A stretch of DNA of 64,000 bases, taken from positions 1,030,088-1,094,087 of the forward strand of contig CAJQUW010003176.1 of the NCBI GenBank assembly GCA_907163375.1, given 5' to 3'. The position numbers were made by a program, and so were the translations under genes. Under the pieces are notes generated by a model. That model did not search any database. It saw only the letters and a program-made list of their open reading frames with translations, and was not told the DNA's origin. Positions 42,401 through 51,381 of the stretch are shown piece after piece (position 1 is the first letter of the stretch; every line of letters begins with the position of its first letter). The DNA comes from Prostheceraeus crozeri. Lineage: Eukaryota > Platyhelminthes > Polycladida > Euryleptidae.

Positions 42401-43021
42401 GATGGGAAGACGTCGTTCATGCCATCACACTTAGGTTCTTTCATTCTTTCTCACTCTAGAAGAATCATGAATAACTTTATTTTAGAAATTAATGGTTTCA
42501 AAGAAAAATACATTCATTATACAGATACTGATTCAATATATATTTCCAATGAGCTCTTTAATAAATTAGACGCTGCTGGATATGTTGGAGGAGAATTGTG
42601 TCAAGGGAAAAATGATTATGGAAATGGTGGAATTATTTTTGCAATGTTTATTGCTCCTAAAGTAAAATACTGTATTACTGTAGATGAACAAGGGAGACTT
42701 AGTGAAAAGAAAACATTCAAAGGTTATTCACAAAACAAAGTAAAAGTAGAAGATTTTCTAAAATTATATTCGGGGAAAACATTATCGACTACAGTTAATA
42801 AACCATGGAAACGATCTTTAGAAACTGGAATTAGTATTCCTGATAAAAATAATAATACTGAAGAAAAAAAATTTTCTGGTCAAATAAATATTCTTAAACG
42901 TCAAGCACCTCATGAAAATGAAATTATGTTACCTTATAACGGAGAAGATATTCAAGCTGAAATATTTCAAACAATCATCTGTGAGAGTAATTTAAGTGAT
43001 GATGATGACACGTGGGAATAA
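39495..43021 (+). CDS. Protein-primed DNA polymerase B
   Basis: Replicates the element from its inverted-repeat ends using a protein primer. The basic N-terminus (KRIKKQKRTRRSIRRNTKKQ) may bind DNA. Exonuclease motifs follow: IWDLETF (Exo I, near 40530), IAHNSSGFDSY (Exo II, near 40915) and YLVNDILSLAFCIYKY (Exo III, near 41285). Polymerase motifs are FDATSLYPSAMY (A, near 41745), LLMNSLYGKTVP (B, near 42220) and YTDTDSIYI (C, near 42525). This is the family layout. A 60-bp GC-rich hairpin doublet lies inside the gene at 41571-41630. The gene looks nearly whole, with about one break. Confidence 0.93.
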
Positions 43022-43027
43022 TAATTT

Positions 43028-43190
43028 TTTATTACATCTAAAAATTTTATAACATCTAAAAATTTATAACATCTAAAAAATTTATAACATCTAAAAAATT
43101 TATAACACATCTAAAAAATTTATAACATCTAAAAAATTTATTACATCTAAAAACTTATTACATCTAAAAATTTTATTACATATGAAAATA
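43028..43190. repeat. About 19-bp tandem repeat between convergent genes
   Basis: Eight or nine degenerate copies of AAATTTATAACATCTAAAA sit between the polymerase (plus) and the next gene (minus) stop codons. The position suits shared transcript ends; a terminator role is inference. Confidence 0.75.
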
Positions 43191-43233
43191 TATTTATCGA
43201 ATATTTTGGTATTTTCTATTAAGTTTTATCATA

Positions 43234-44577
43234 TTAAGTTTCATCATATAATGTTTTATCAAAAGATAATTTAAATTTTTTTTCACTAACTATTGATTCT
43301 TCATCATCATCATCAATTGATTCTTCATCATCATAAATTGTTGTTTCTTCATCATAAATTACACTTTTTGGTATAGGATGCCATTCCCTGATAGGATACC
43401 ATTCTCTTATTGGAATATCTAATTCTAAATTACATCTTTTATCTGATAATAATATAATAGAGAAAAATATTGGTCTTTGATCTCTTTTGGAAAATTTAAT
43501 AACACCACCATAATCTGAATCACTTTTAGTTTTTATTAAAGATGATAAAATTTTAAATTGATTAGATGTAAATCCTAATTTAAATTTTGTAGACCCGACA
43601 CATAGTTGTCTAACAGTATCTTCAACTATACCATCATTATTATTTTCAATTGTAAGAAAATGAATTTTAGATAAATTTTTATAATTACTAATATTTTTAT
43701 AATCTTTTTTACCATTTACACCATTTTCAGATGTTTCTGAATCATCATCTATATTATCATCTATATTATTATCATCTATATTATTATCATCATTATTATC
43801 ATAAGATTCTTTAAGATCGGGCAAAGCCCTAGAACCTTCGGTTCGTTTATTATGATTATGATTATGGACATTGTTAATAGTATAAGGTGTAGTCCACATA
43901 TAAATTTTCTCTTGTTGAGCTAAACCATTTATATAAGATTTTAACAAATTAATATTCAAGTTTGAATATAATCCTATATAAGTATCATCATCATATCTTT
44001 GCGGCATTTCTAATGTTTCTTGTTTATAAATTGTATCTCTATAATATACTTGACATAATAATTCTTCGTTATGTTTTTTACTCTCGATATGAATGTTATA
44101 TTGATTTTGTTCATCAACAAATAATCTAATTTTTTCTTTCGAAAAAGATTTTAATTTTTTAACTAATTCTTTAATATTGATATAATTGATAATTTTATTT
44201 TCTATCCACTCAGTATTACTAATCGGTAAAACTGCTCTAATGAATCCATAAACATTATTATGTCCTATTATAACCATATTTTCTTTATTTAATTCCACAT
44301 AAGCTACATCATTATATTTACTAACAATCTCCATAAATTTAATAAATGGATCACCTGGAAATAAACAATAATTAGTTTCTATAGAAGGTAAACCTTTAGT
44401 CTGTTCTCTAAATATTTCGGCTTGTAATTGAAATAAAATATTAACATCTATACATGGATTTGTAATAGTATTATTATTATTATCAAAACATTTATTTTCA
44501 AATCCCGTTGATCTCGTCGAATAAGAAGAACAGGATGATGCGGGCGAATATAATTTTTTGGAATTTGGTTTTTCCAT
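43234..44577 (-). CDS. Polinton minus-strand gene, possible sliding-clamp-like protein
   Basis: 447 residues. Two separate beta-rich segments (about 60-215 and 305-385), each with PCNA-like alternation (NMVIIGHNNVYGFIRAVLPI; FKLGFTSNQFKILSSLIKTK), are joined by an acidic Asn/Asp linker (DDNNIDDNNIDDNIDD). The linker is encoded by an ATTATCATCTAT-type minisatellite near 43735-43800. A DNA processivity factor next to a polymerase would make sense, but the assignment is only by secondary-structure impression. A GC-rich hairpin pair (43819-43844) is read in frame as RTEGSRALPD. Confidence 0.35.
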   Translation of the reverse strand: MEKPNSKKLYSPASSCSSYSTRSTGFENKCFDNNNNTITNPCIDVNILFQLQAEIFREQTKGLPSIETNYCLFPGDPFIKFMEIVSKYNDVAYVELNKENMVIIGHNNVYGFIRAVLPISNTEWIENKIINYINIKELVKKLKSFSKEKIRLFVDEQNQYNIHIESKKHNEELLCQVYYRDTIYKQETLEMPQRYDDDTYIGLYSNLNINLLKSYINGLAQQEKIYMWTTPYTINNVHNHNHNKRTEGSRALPDLKESYDNNDDNNIDDNNIDDNIDDDSETSENGVNGKKDYKNISNYKNLSKIHFLTIENNNDGIVEDTVRQLCVGSTKFKLGFTSNQFKILSSLIKTKSDSDYGGVIKFSKRDQRPIFFSIILLSDKRCNLELDIPIREWYPIREWHPIPKSVIYDEETTIYDDEESIDDDDEESIVSEKKFKLSFDKTLYDET

Positions 44578-44703
44578 TTTTTTATTTTTATTAGAAAAAA
44601 TTTTATTAGAAAAAATTTTATTTTTATTAGAAAAAATTTTATTAGAAAAAATTTTATTTTTTTATCTTTATTAGAAAAAATTTTATTTTTTTATTGTTAA
44701 AAA
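44578..44703. promoter_or_regulatory. Repeat-filled spacer between divergent genes
   Basis: About 125 bp of TTATTAGAAAAAATTT-type repeats separate the start codons of the minus-strand gene (44577) and the plus-strand fibre-like gene (44704). Being the only divergent gap in the core, it probably drives both genes. Confidence 0.5.
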
Positions 44704-45591
44704 ATGATGTTACCAAATGTTGGTGGAGGTGCATATATCCCGAATAATCGTGAATTAGAAATAGAGATAGAAAATTATATTATGAAAACTGGAGACGTTT
44801 TATCTGGTCCATTGCATCTTTCTATTCTTCCGCAACAAAATACAGAGTTGACAAATAAACAATATGTTGATACACAAATCAATGACTTAAAAGAAAAATA
44901 TATAAACGATGTTTTGGTTCCACTGATGAATGAATTAAAGTTGCTTAAACTTAATGACAAATCATTAAACGAAAAACTATTAAAACTTGATAAAAAGGAT
45001 AGAGAGCTAGAAGCAGATATAGCAAAACTTTTTAAAAAGATTTCAGAACAATCAAAAATTTTAATATTACTTTCTATAAAGTTAAAATCTGCAGTCATTA
45101 AAAATAAACATCAGATAAAAATGTTAAAAGAACAATTAGAAGATGAAATAGAAAAACTACCTGAAAGAATTAAAAAAAATTTAAAGCAGTTACAAACTAC
45201 ATTCCAAAAAAGTGTTGATGAATTAAGTTCTAAAATTACTCAACAAATGAAAAAGATGAATAGAATAATAAATGAAGTAAACTCGCTTAATCAAAGAGTT
45301 GATAAAATGAAAACTCTTAAAATCAATTTAGAAAATGAATTAAAGAAAAATTTACAAGGAAACTCTAAAGAAAATAAAGAACAGTTAGATGCTGTTAAAA
45401 GACAATTAGATGTTCTTAAAATTAAGTTAAATGCACTTAAAACGGCATTGAAGATGAATCAGGAGAAAATGCAAGTTAATAGAAAAGAAATTAAAGTACA
45501 TCACACGCTGCTTGACGCAATAGATAAAGTGCAACAGTCAATTAATAAAGTTATCTCGAAGTTGTTGTCCATTCACAAACGTAAATCTTAA
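44704..45591 (+). CDS. Fibre-like coiled-coil protein with a phage-tail-type head
   Basis: 295 residues. At about 25-60 it reads IMKTGDVLSGPLHLSILPQQ, then NTELTNKQYVDTQI. This is the same pattern as the 'MTGPL.L...P......TKQYVD' head of phage tail fibres and short-tail proteins. The rest (about 65-295) is nearly uninterrupted Lys/Leu/Glu-rich coiled coil ending IHKRKS. A trimeric fibre projecting from the particle is a plausible role; the position upstream of capsid genes agrees. It lacks a recognisable receptor-binding knob. Confidence 0.6.
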   Translation: MMLPNVGGGAYIPNNRELEIEIENYIMKTGDVLSGPLHLSILPQQNTELTNKQYVDTQINDLKEKYINDVLVPLMNELKLLKLNDKSLNEKLLKLDKKDRELEADIAKLFKKISEQSKILILLSIKLKSAVIKNKHQIKMLKEQLEDEIEKLPERIKKNLKQLQTTFQKSVDELSSKITQQMKKMNRIINEVNSLNQRVDKMKTLKINLENELKKNLQGNSKENKEQLDAVKRQLDVLKIKLNALKTALKMNQEKMQVNRKEIKVHHTLLDAIDKVQQSINKVISKLLSIHKRKS

Positions 45592-45633
45592 CACGTAGAT
45601 ATTTTTCCCAAAAGTCAAATTTAATCCTAAAAA

Positions 45634-46164
45634 ATGCCTATAATTTATAAACACAATCTTAAACATTTTGCATCAAATAATAAAATTGCTCATGAACCAT
45701 CTCAGAAACCTGTGTACCATTATGATAGTGTAGAAACTGCCGGAACACAAAAGTTCTTAGGCACCGCAGGTGCCGTCCAAAAAGAAGGGGCTGGCATCTT
45801 TTCTGGTATTGGAAGTATCGTTAACTTAATTAAAAATAATAAAGATTTGATTACATCTGCTGCAAAAGGAGCAGCTGCTATAGGTAGTACAGCTAGTGCA
45901 ATATCAAATGCTGTTAAGTCTCAAAACGAATTAAAACAACTAGAAGCTATTCGTAAACTTAGGAATGATTCTGAAGAACTAAAAAATTTAAAAAAACTTT
46001 CAGAGGAAACAAAAAACAAAATTGCTAACATAGCTGTTGGGGAAACCTTGAGGAGCGGAGCTCCGTCTAATAGTAAACATAATGAAAATAAAAATAATAA
46101 AAAAACAATTGAAGAAATAAGAGGTAATGGCATTAATAGCGGAGCTGGTCTAGCAAAATTCTAA
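45634..46164 (+). CDS. Small Gly/Ala-rich virion-type protein
   Basis: 176 residues. After a His/Tyr-rich start comes a Gly-rich hydrophobic helix (KEGAGIFSGIGSIVNLIKNN, then SAAKGAAAIGSTASAISNAV), then a charged helix, and a C-terminus ending NGINSGAGLAKF. The composition and position just upstream of the major capsid gene resemble membrane-active minor virion proteins (adenovirus pVI/pX-like) of Polintons. Two GC-rich hairpins (45760-45774 and 46056-46065) are read in frame. Confidence 0.45.
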   Translation: MPIIYKHNLKHFASNNKIAHEPSQKPVYHYDSVETAGTQKFLGTAGAVQKEGAGIFSGIGSIVNLIKNNKDLITSAAKGAAAIGSTASAISNAVKSQNELKQLEAIRKLRNDSEELKNLKKLSEETKNKIANIAVGETLRSGAPSNSKHNENKNNKKTIEEIRGNGINSGAGLAKF

Positions 46165-46257
46165 AATTATATTTTAGTAAAATTTTTTAGTAATTTTTTT
46201 AGTAAAAATTTTTTCTGTCTGTGAGAAAAACAAAAAGTCAAATTATTTTTTATAAAA

Positions 46258-47592
46258 ATGTCTTCGCTTATCGAAAATAAATTTAGATTAGACGATCCTC
46301 CGTTCGTCAGTTACAATCAAAAAAAGAATGACTATATAAGAATTGCTATGAATCCCGGATCTTCCAGTAGAGTAAATACTGGAGGAGATTTAATTTTTGA
46401 AGTTGATAATCAGCAGAGTTATATATATCTACCTGATTCATTTTTACACTGTGAATATTCTTTGTATAGTGATGCCAATTTTACAACACCATTACCAGAA
46501 ACCGATAATATTGCACTAGAGAATAATTTCTTTCCAAGATTATTTACACAAATGCGTTTAGATGTTGCAACTCAAAATATAGAAACAATAAGTGATTCTC
46601 CAGGTGTAATTGATACAATGCTTAGATTTGTAACAATTGGTGAAAATAATAAAAAGTATGAAATCGAAGGTTGGTTTCCTGATACTAATGATGGTATAAT
46701 TGTTGATGATTTAACTCACGCTGGAACAGATGCCGCAGGAATTGCGAAAGATGTAGAAAATATTGCAAAACATTTAAATAAAACAAATAATGATGCATAT
46801 AAAGAAAGACGTGAATTTAACAAAAAAAGTAAACAGACAGTTAATTGGTCATTGTCTCCATTATTCGGATATTTAGATTATGATAAAATATCATATCAAT
46901 TAAAATTTAAATTAATAATTCATCGTACAGCAAATAATGAATTGATCTTTTTTGGTAAGACTGGAAAAAAAGCATATTTAAAAATTGATAGACTTGAATG
47001 GTGGATTAAGCATATTACTCCTAGTTTAGAGATTGAAACAGCTATTGCAAAAAGATTAAATACTAACAAACCAATTCCAGTAAATTTTCTAAAGAGAACT
47101 GCTAGTTCAGTAACTTTTTCCGAACAAAGATTTAACTGGCATTTTACTAGAACTGCGAATACTCCAAGATATTTATTACTAACTTTTCAAAGAAATGATT
47201 CTCCAAGTTTTGATAAGAACAACAATCTTCTTCATATTGATACAATTCGAAGTTTACAAGTTTCATTAAATCAAACCCGTTATCCAATTGATCCATTAAG
47301 ATTCGATGATACCAATAATCAATTTATGGAAGGATATGATTCTTATCGAAATCTTTGTATAGAATTTGGAGTTGAACCACAATTAACTCCTGGAGATTGG
47401 AGACATTTATATCCAATTTTCTGTTTCGATTTAATTGCACAATCTGAAGATATTATTAAAAATGGTTGTGATGTAACAATTAATATTGAAAAGAAAGATT
47501 CCACAACTTCATTGATGGCTTATGCTTTATTGCTAGAAGATACAAAATATTCTATTGAAATTCTTAATGGAAAGATGACTAGGATTAATTAA
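46258..47592 (+). CDS. Major capsid protein (double jelly roll)
   Basis: 444 residues, near the usual length for Polinton major capsid proteins. Recognisable stretches are YIRIAMNPGSSSRVNTGGDL, QQSYIYLPDSFLHCEYSL, FPRLFTQMRLDVATQNIETI and SDSPGVIDTMLRFV in the first jelly roll. LSPLFGYLDYDKISYQLKFK, KAYLKIDRLEWWIKHITP, FNWHFTRTANTPRYLLLTFQ and YDSYRNLCIEFG follow in the linker and second jelly roll. It forms the pseudo-hexameric capsomer in related viruses. It appears whole. The start context is TTTTATAAAAATG. Confidence 0.93.
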   Translation: MSSLIENKFRLDDPPFVSYNQKKNDYIRIAMNPGSSSRVNTGGDLIFEVDNQQSYIYLPDSFLHCEYSLYSDANFTTPLPETDNIALENNFFPRLFTQMRLDVATQNIETISDSPGVIDTMLRFVTIGENNKKYEIEGWFPDTNDGIIVDDLTHAGTDAAGIAKDVENIAKHLNKTNNDAYKERREFNKKSKQTVNWSLSPLFGYLDYDKISYQLKFKLIIHRTANNELIFFGKTGKKAYLKIDRLEWWIKHITPSLEIETAIAKRLNTNKPIPVNFLKRTASSVTFSEQRFNWHFTRTANTPRYLLLTFQRNDSPSFDKNNNLLHIDTIRSLQVSLNQTRYPIDPLRFDDTNNQFMEGYDSYRNLCIEFGVEPQLTPGDWRHLYPIFCFDLIAQSEDIIKNGCDVTINIEKKDSTTSLMAYALLLEDTKYSIEILNGKMTRIN

Positions 47593-47693
47593 TTTTTTTC
47601 ATAACTAGAATAGATAAAAATTTTTGTTAACTTAAAATTTTTTAGTAATTAGTAATAAAATTTTTTTTGTAACTTAAAATTTTTTTATTAAAA

Positions 47694-48175
47694 ATGTCGC
47701 AACCGAAAAGTAATAATAATAAAACTGTTGAATTAAAATTACGTAATATTGTTGACAAAAATACCCCTAAAACTATTACGATTAACAAAAAAAGTATTAC
47801 ATAAGTAAACCAATGATAGAGAATATTCAATTACAAGAAGAAAAGAATGGCGGGATTCTCCCATTAATTCCACTAATAATAGGAGGCATAGCAGCAGCAG
47901 GAAGTGTTGCAGGTGGGACAGCTGGTATTGTCCAAGCAGTAAATAAAAATGAATCAGAGAAGGCAGCATTAGAAGAACAAAAACGTCATAATAGAGAGTT
48001 AGAGAAAGTTGCTAGGGGTGAAGGAATAGTAGATAATTTTATTAGTAAATTAAAATTAGTTGATGAAGGAAAACGAGTTCTTAAAAATATTCTCCACAAT
48101 GTTGATGATTTAATTGAAATTAAAGAAACTAAAGATGGTTCTGGAATATATCTAAGTCCTAGTATGATTCGGTAA
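47694..48175 (+). pseudogene. pX-like small virion protein region
   Basis: Begins MSQPKSNNNKTVELKLRNIV. Further on it shows NGGILPLIPLIIGGIAAAGS, then VAGGTAGIVQAVNKNES, an EEQKRHNRELEKVARGEG helix and GSGIYLSPSMIR. The 'GG.LPL.P...GG..A.G.....GI..AVN' helix plus 'AKRHN' and 'GLYL.P' tail is a recurrent small Polinton gene, likened to adenovirus pX. The region looks disrupted in this copy (about one break). Confidence 0.6.
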
Positions 48176-48258
48176 TAACCTCAGGACCTTTGGTCCGATC
48201 GGCTAAAGCCTCAGAACCTTTGGTTCTATTAGGTAAAACATTTATTTTATCTTTTAAA

Positions 48259-48760
48259 ATGAATTCTACAAATTCCGAAAATTTAATTAAATTAAAAAAT
48301 GCTAATTTAGATTTATTAAATTATCTATTAAACAAAAATAAAAACTCAAATTGTCAGCATATTGGATGTGACGACGACAAACAAAGTTTGGCTACTACCT
48401 ACGGTGGTGACATACAAAAAACATTAGAAAACTTTCCCTGATTTATTTGGAGTAAATATTCGAAAGAAAAACATCTTCCTGGTCATTCATATACCGGTCC
48501 AGGAACTCGATTAGATATAAGACTAGATGAGAATAATAATCCGAAACCAGGTGAAGAACCAATAAATAGAGTAGATGCCGCAGCTTACAGGCATGATTTA
48601 GCTTATCGAAATCATGATCTAAGTTCTCGACATGCAGCTGATAAGAAGATGATACAAGAATTAGATAATATTCAAAATCCTACATTTAGAGAAAAAATTG
48701 AAAGAATGTTTGTTAAGAAAGCTTTACAAGCTAAAATATTATTCGGTCAGGGTTTAAATG
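48259..48760 (+). pseudogene. Parvovirus VP1-type phospholipase A2-like domain region
   Basis: After an Asn/Lys/Leu-rich head comes LPGHSYTGPGTRLDIRL (near 48470-48520), then PINRVDAAAYRHDLAYRNHD (near 48565-48625) and AADKKMIQELDNIQNPTFRE. This is the Parvo_coat_N pattern: a YxGPGN/T loop for calcium and an HD active-site pair before AY. In parvoviruses the domain breaches endosomal membranes. Here the domain runs directly into the integrase region. The gene appears broken in this copy. Confidence 0.8.
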
Positions 48761-49638
48761 AAACGACAGCTAAGCTGTCTGAGAGCAACTCTCGAACTAA
48801 TAACTCTGAGAGCAACGCTCGAACCTACGCGTCTGAAATTCATAAAGAATACAGAAGGCCTAAATATTTATTGAAAGTAAAAGTATTTAATAAAGATGAT
48901 ATTTGGAATGCTGATCTTGTTCATATGCCGAATGAAAGGGACTACAAATACGCATTGACCGTTATAGATTTATATACACGATACGCTTGGGTAAAACCTT
49001 TAAAAAATAAAAGTGGTCTATCAGTTAAATATGCGTTTGAAGAAATCTTTAAAGAGAGTAATAGAAAGCCAAGGAAATTGTTTGTTTATAAAGGATCGGA
49101 ATTTTATAACCGAAACGTTCAGCCACTATTTGAAACAGACGAAAGTCATCGCCAAGGCTCAGTTTATTCAACTGAAAATGCAGGGAAGGCCGTAGTGATA
49201 GAAAGATTCAATCGGACGTTAAAAAATAAATTATTCAAGAAATTTACTGAGCAAAGAAATCAGAAATGGTTGAAGATATTACCAGGAGTTGTAGAAGAGT
49301 ACAATAATAAAGTTCATTCTGGTATTGAAGAAATTCCAAAGAATGCTTCTGACGACCCTGATTTGATAAGAAAAAAAATATTCGAGAATAATTATTCGAA
49401 TGAGAGTAATCCGAATTTGCAGAAACTTCAGCCAAAATTTAAAATTGGGGATAGAGTTAGAATATTTAAATATAAGAATAAATTTGAAAAAGGCTTTGTT
49501 GGCTATTGGACTAAAGAAATATTTGAAATTTCTAAAATAAATCAAAGTTATCCGATTACTTATGAAATCAAAGATTTAGATAATGAGGATATCAGAGGCC
49601 ATTTTTATCAAAATGAATTACAACGTACTGATTTTTAA
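48761..49638 (+). CDS. Retroviral-type (rve) integrase
   Basis: Contains EIHKEYRRPKYLLKVKVFNK, DDIWNADLVHM (first acidic block), YKYALTVIDLYTRYAWVKPL, KGSEFYNRNVQPLF (second block), VIERFNRTLKNKLFKKFT (Glu block) and VEEYNNKVHSGIEEIPKNA. A C-terminal chromo/SH3-like part follows (KFKIGDRVRIFKYKNKFEKG, ending HFYQNELQRTDF). This is the Polinton integrase layout, which inserts the element with 6-bp duplications. Direct continuity with the PLA2-like region upstream is unusual. Confidence 0.9.
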
Positions 49639-49703
49639 TTATCATTATTATTGGAACTAAGGTTTCGGGAATGAAATTCCCTTATTAGGCGTAGCCATAG
49701 AAC

Positions 49704-50156
49704 CTACAGTTCGTTCAATTCTAACATAATATCTAGAAATGGTACTCCTTCCTGTAATTTCAATAAAACATAAAGACACAATTGCCCACAGTAAGTAGTT
49801 CCTGGTTTTTGAATTTGAAACGTATTGTATGTTCCCGTTCCAAGTAATTCTTTTACTTCATTTGTAGGGGGCAAACCGTATGAATCAAAATAATAGTTCT
49901 GCTGATGATTTTTAACGCCTGCTGACCAATGTACACCTTTTTCATCTGACGTATGAAGATTTGTTATGAAATTTACAGTTTGAACTTTGTTCCGGGAACT
50001 GAAGGTTCCTGTTGGCTTATTTTTTAGGAATTGTAATTCGTCTCTCATTAGAACATGAAAATTCTTTATTCCTAATCGATTAGCGATTTTCTTTAGGTCG
50101 AAATTCGTTGTCGTTTGTGTTCCATATAATTTCAAAAACTCATTTATGTTGCTCAT
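49704..50156 (-). CDS. Adenain-like maturation cysteine protease
   Basis: 150 residues. GVHWSAGVKN carries the active His. YYFDSYGLPP carries the Asp/Asn-position residue. TTYCGQLCLYVLLKL carries the Gln/Cys pair. These follow the adenovirus protease (C5) and Ulp1-like fold order. In the family this enzyme trims capsid proteins during assembly. It is one of the two long minus-strand genes of the element, and a GC-rich hairpin (49995-50009) lies in frame. A diverged partial duplicate of its N-terminus lies upstream at 50395-50577. Confidence 0.9.
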   Translation of the reverse strand: MSNINEFLKLYGTQTTTNFDLKKIANRLGIKNFHVLMRDELQFLKNKPTGTFSSRNKVQTVNFITNLHTSDEKGVHWSAGVKNHQQNYYFDSYGLPPTNEVKELLGTGTYNTFQIQKPGTTYCGQLCLYVLLKLQEGVPFLDIMLELNEL

Positions 50157-50189
50157 TTTATAATAAAAAAATTTCTTAAGGACCCCTAG

Positions 50190-50361
50190 AAGTCAGAAGG
50201 GGGGGTATTGATTTAAAACTGTTCTCTAATGATGTCTTTCCTTACTACTTAGTCAGAAGGGGGTATTGATTTAAAACATTTTTATAATGATGACTTTCCT
50301 TACTACTTGGGGGGGTATTGATTTAAAACTGGTCTCTAATGATGTCTTTCTTTACTACTTA
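50190..50361. repeat. About 58-bp tandem repeat, three copies
   Basis: Three degenerate copies of GGGGGTATTGATTTAAAAC...TCTAATGATGTCTTTCC...TTACTACTT sit just upstream of the protease gene, between it and its partial duplicate. Confidence 0.85.
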
Positions 50362-50394
50362 TTCAATTTTGAAATGATTTAATTTAATCTAAAT

Positions 50395-50577
50395 TTAAAC
50401 GTTACATTGTTGCATTGTATTAGTAGAGTTAGTGTTTCGCACATCTTTTATCAATAGTAATTCATTACTCATCAATATGTGAAAATTCTTTATTCCCAAT
50501 TGCTTAGCAATCTCATTTAAATCGAAATTCGTAGTTTGTTTGCCGTATATTTTTTGGAAGTCTCTGATGTTTCTCAT
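50395..50577 (-). pseudogene. Partial duplicate of the adenain-like protease N-terminus
   Basis: About 60 residues from ATG 50577 (MRNIRDFQKIYGKQTTNFDL, NEIAKQLGIKNFHILMSNEL) align without gaps over most of their length to the start of the protease at 50156 (MSNINEFLKLYGTQTTTNFD). Only the N-terminal part is duplicated, and no catalytic block is included. Confidence 0.85.
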
Positions 50578-50782
50578 TTTTATAGAAGATAAAATGTTTC
50601 TATTATATTCCCGTAAATGAGAAATTAAAAACAACACATGGATATTTCAATTTGGTTACATCCACTTTGCATACATTCAATTTGGATACATTGAAATACA
50701 TGTAAATTTGTCCACGTGTGGAGAAGGTTTCATTGGTTGAGAGAAAAATGACGTCATATAACAACATAATGAAAATGATTGA

Positions 50783-50951
50783 AAACAGGAAATAACATTG
50801 CATATAAAACAGGAAATAACATTGCATATAAAACAGGAAATAGCATTGCATATAAAACAGGAAATAGCATTGCATATAAAACAGGAAATAACATTGCATA
50901 TAAAACAGGAAATAACATTGCATATAAAACAGGAAATAGCATTGCATATAA
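50783..50951. repeat. 24-bp tandem repeat, seven copies
   Basis: The unit ACAGGAAATARCATTGCATATAAA is repeated about seven times with one R (A/G) variant site. A truncated unit recurs near 51032. The repeat keeps several frames open by chance. The words around it (GTCCACG.GTGGA.AAGGTTTCATTGGTTGA) occur on both sides, near 50710 and 50982. Confidence 0.93.
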
Positions 50952-51381
50952 GATACAAGTTTTCTAAACAATAGGATTTCTGTCCACGAGTGGACAAGGT
51001 TTCATTGGTTGAAACACTCTATTGTATTTACATTGCATATAAAACAGAGGGGTTTCAAGAATGATAAATTTTCTTCACAGCGCGTCTAATGTCAACGCGT
51101 TCATTTGATTAGTTGAATGGCGCAGTATTTTAGCTGAATGGCGCACCATTATTCAAGAGAATATAATGGAATGGCATAGGTCTAAACGAAAATAAAGTGT
51201 CGTGCGGCCGTATCGCAATAACAATAGCGGTGTTTAACATCCAAATTCCATTGAATATGTCAGCGCTGTATTGACGCTAAATGACGCACCATTGTTTGGG
51301 AGAAGAATGGAATCATTTGGAATGTCACATAATTGCTTTACACAATGAAGTCAATCTTCCGTTAACATTAGGTCGTGACTT

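Noticed and set aside
44775-45098. Minus-strand Ser/Phe-rich frame of 107 residues
   Set aside because: Antisense of the Lys-rich coiled-coil gene; composition is the mirror of that gene.
50783-50951. CRISPR-like array
   Set aside because: Units are directly contiguous without spacers, and the context is an animal genome.
50603-50997. Long overlapping open frames in several phases on both strands
   Set aside because: They are produced by the 24-bp tandem repeat, whose length is a multiple of three and whose unit lacks stops; the peptides are pure repeats.
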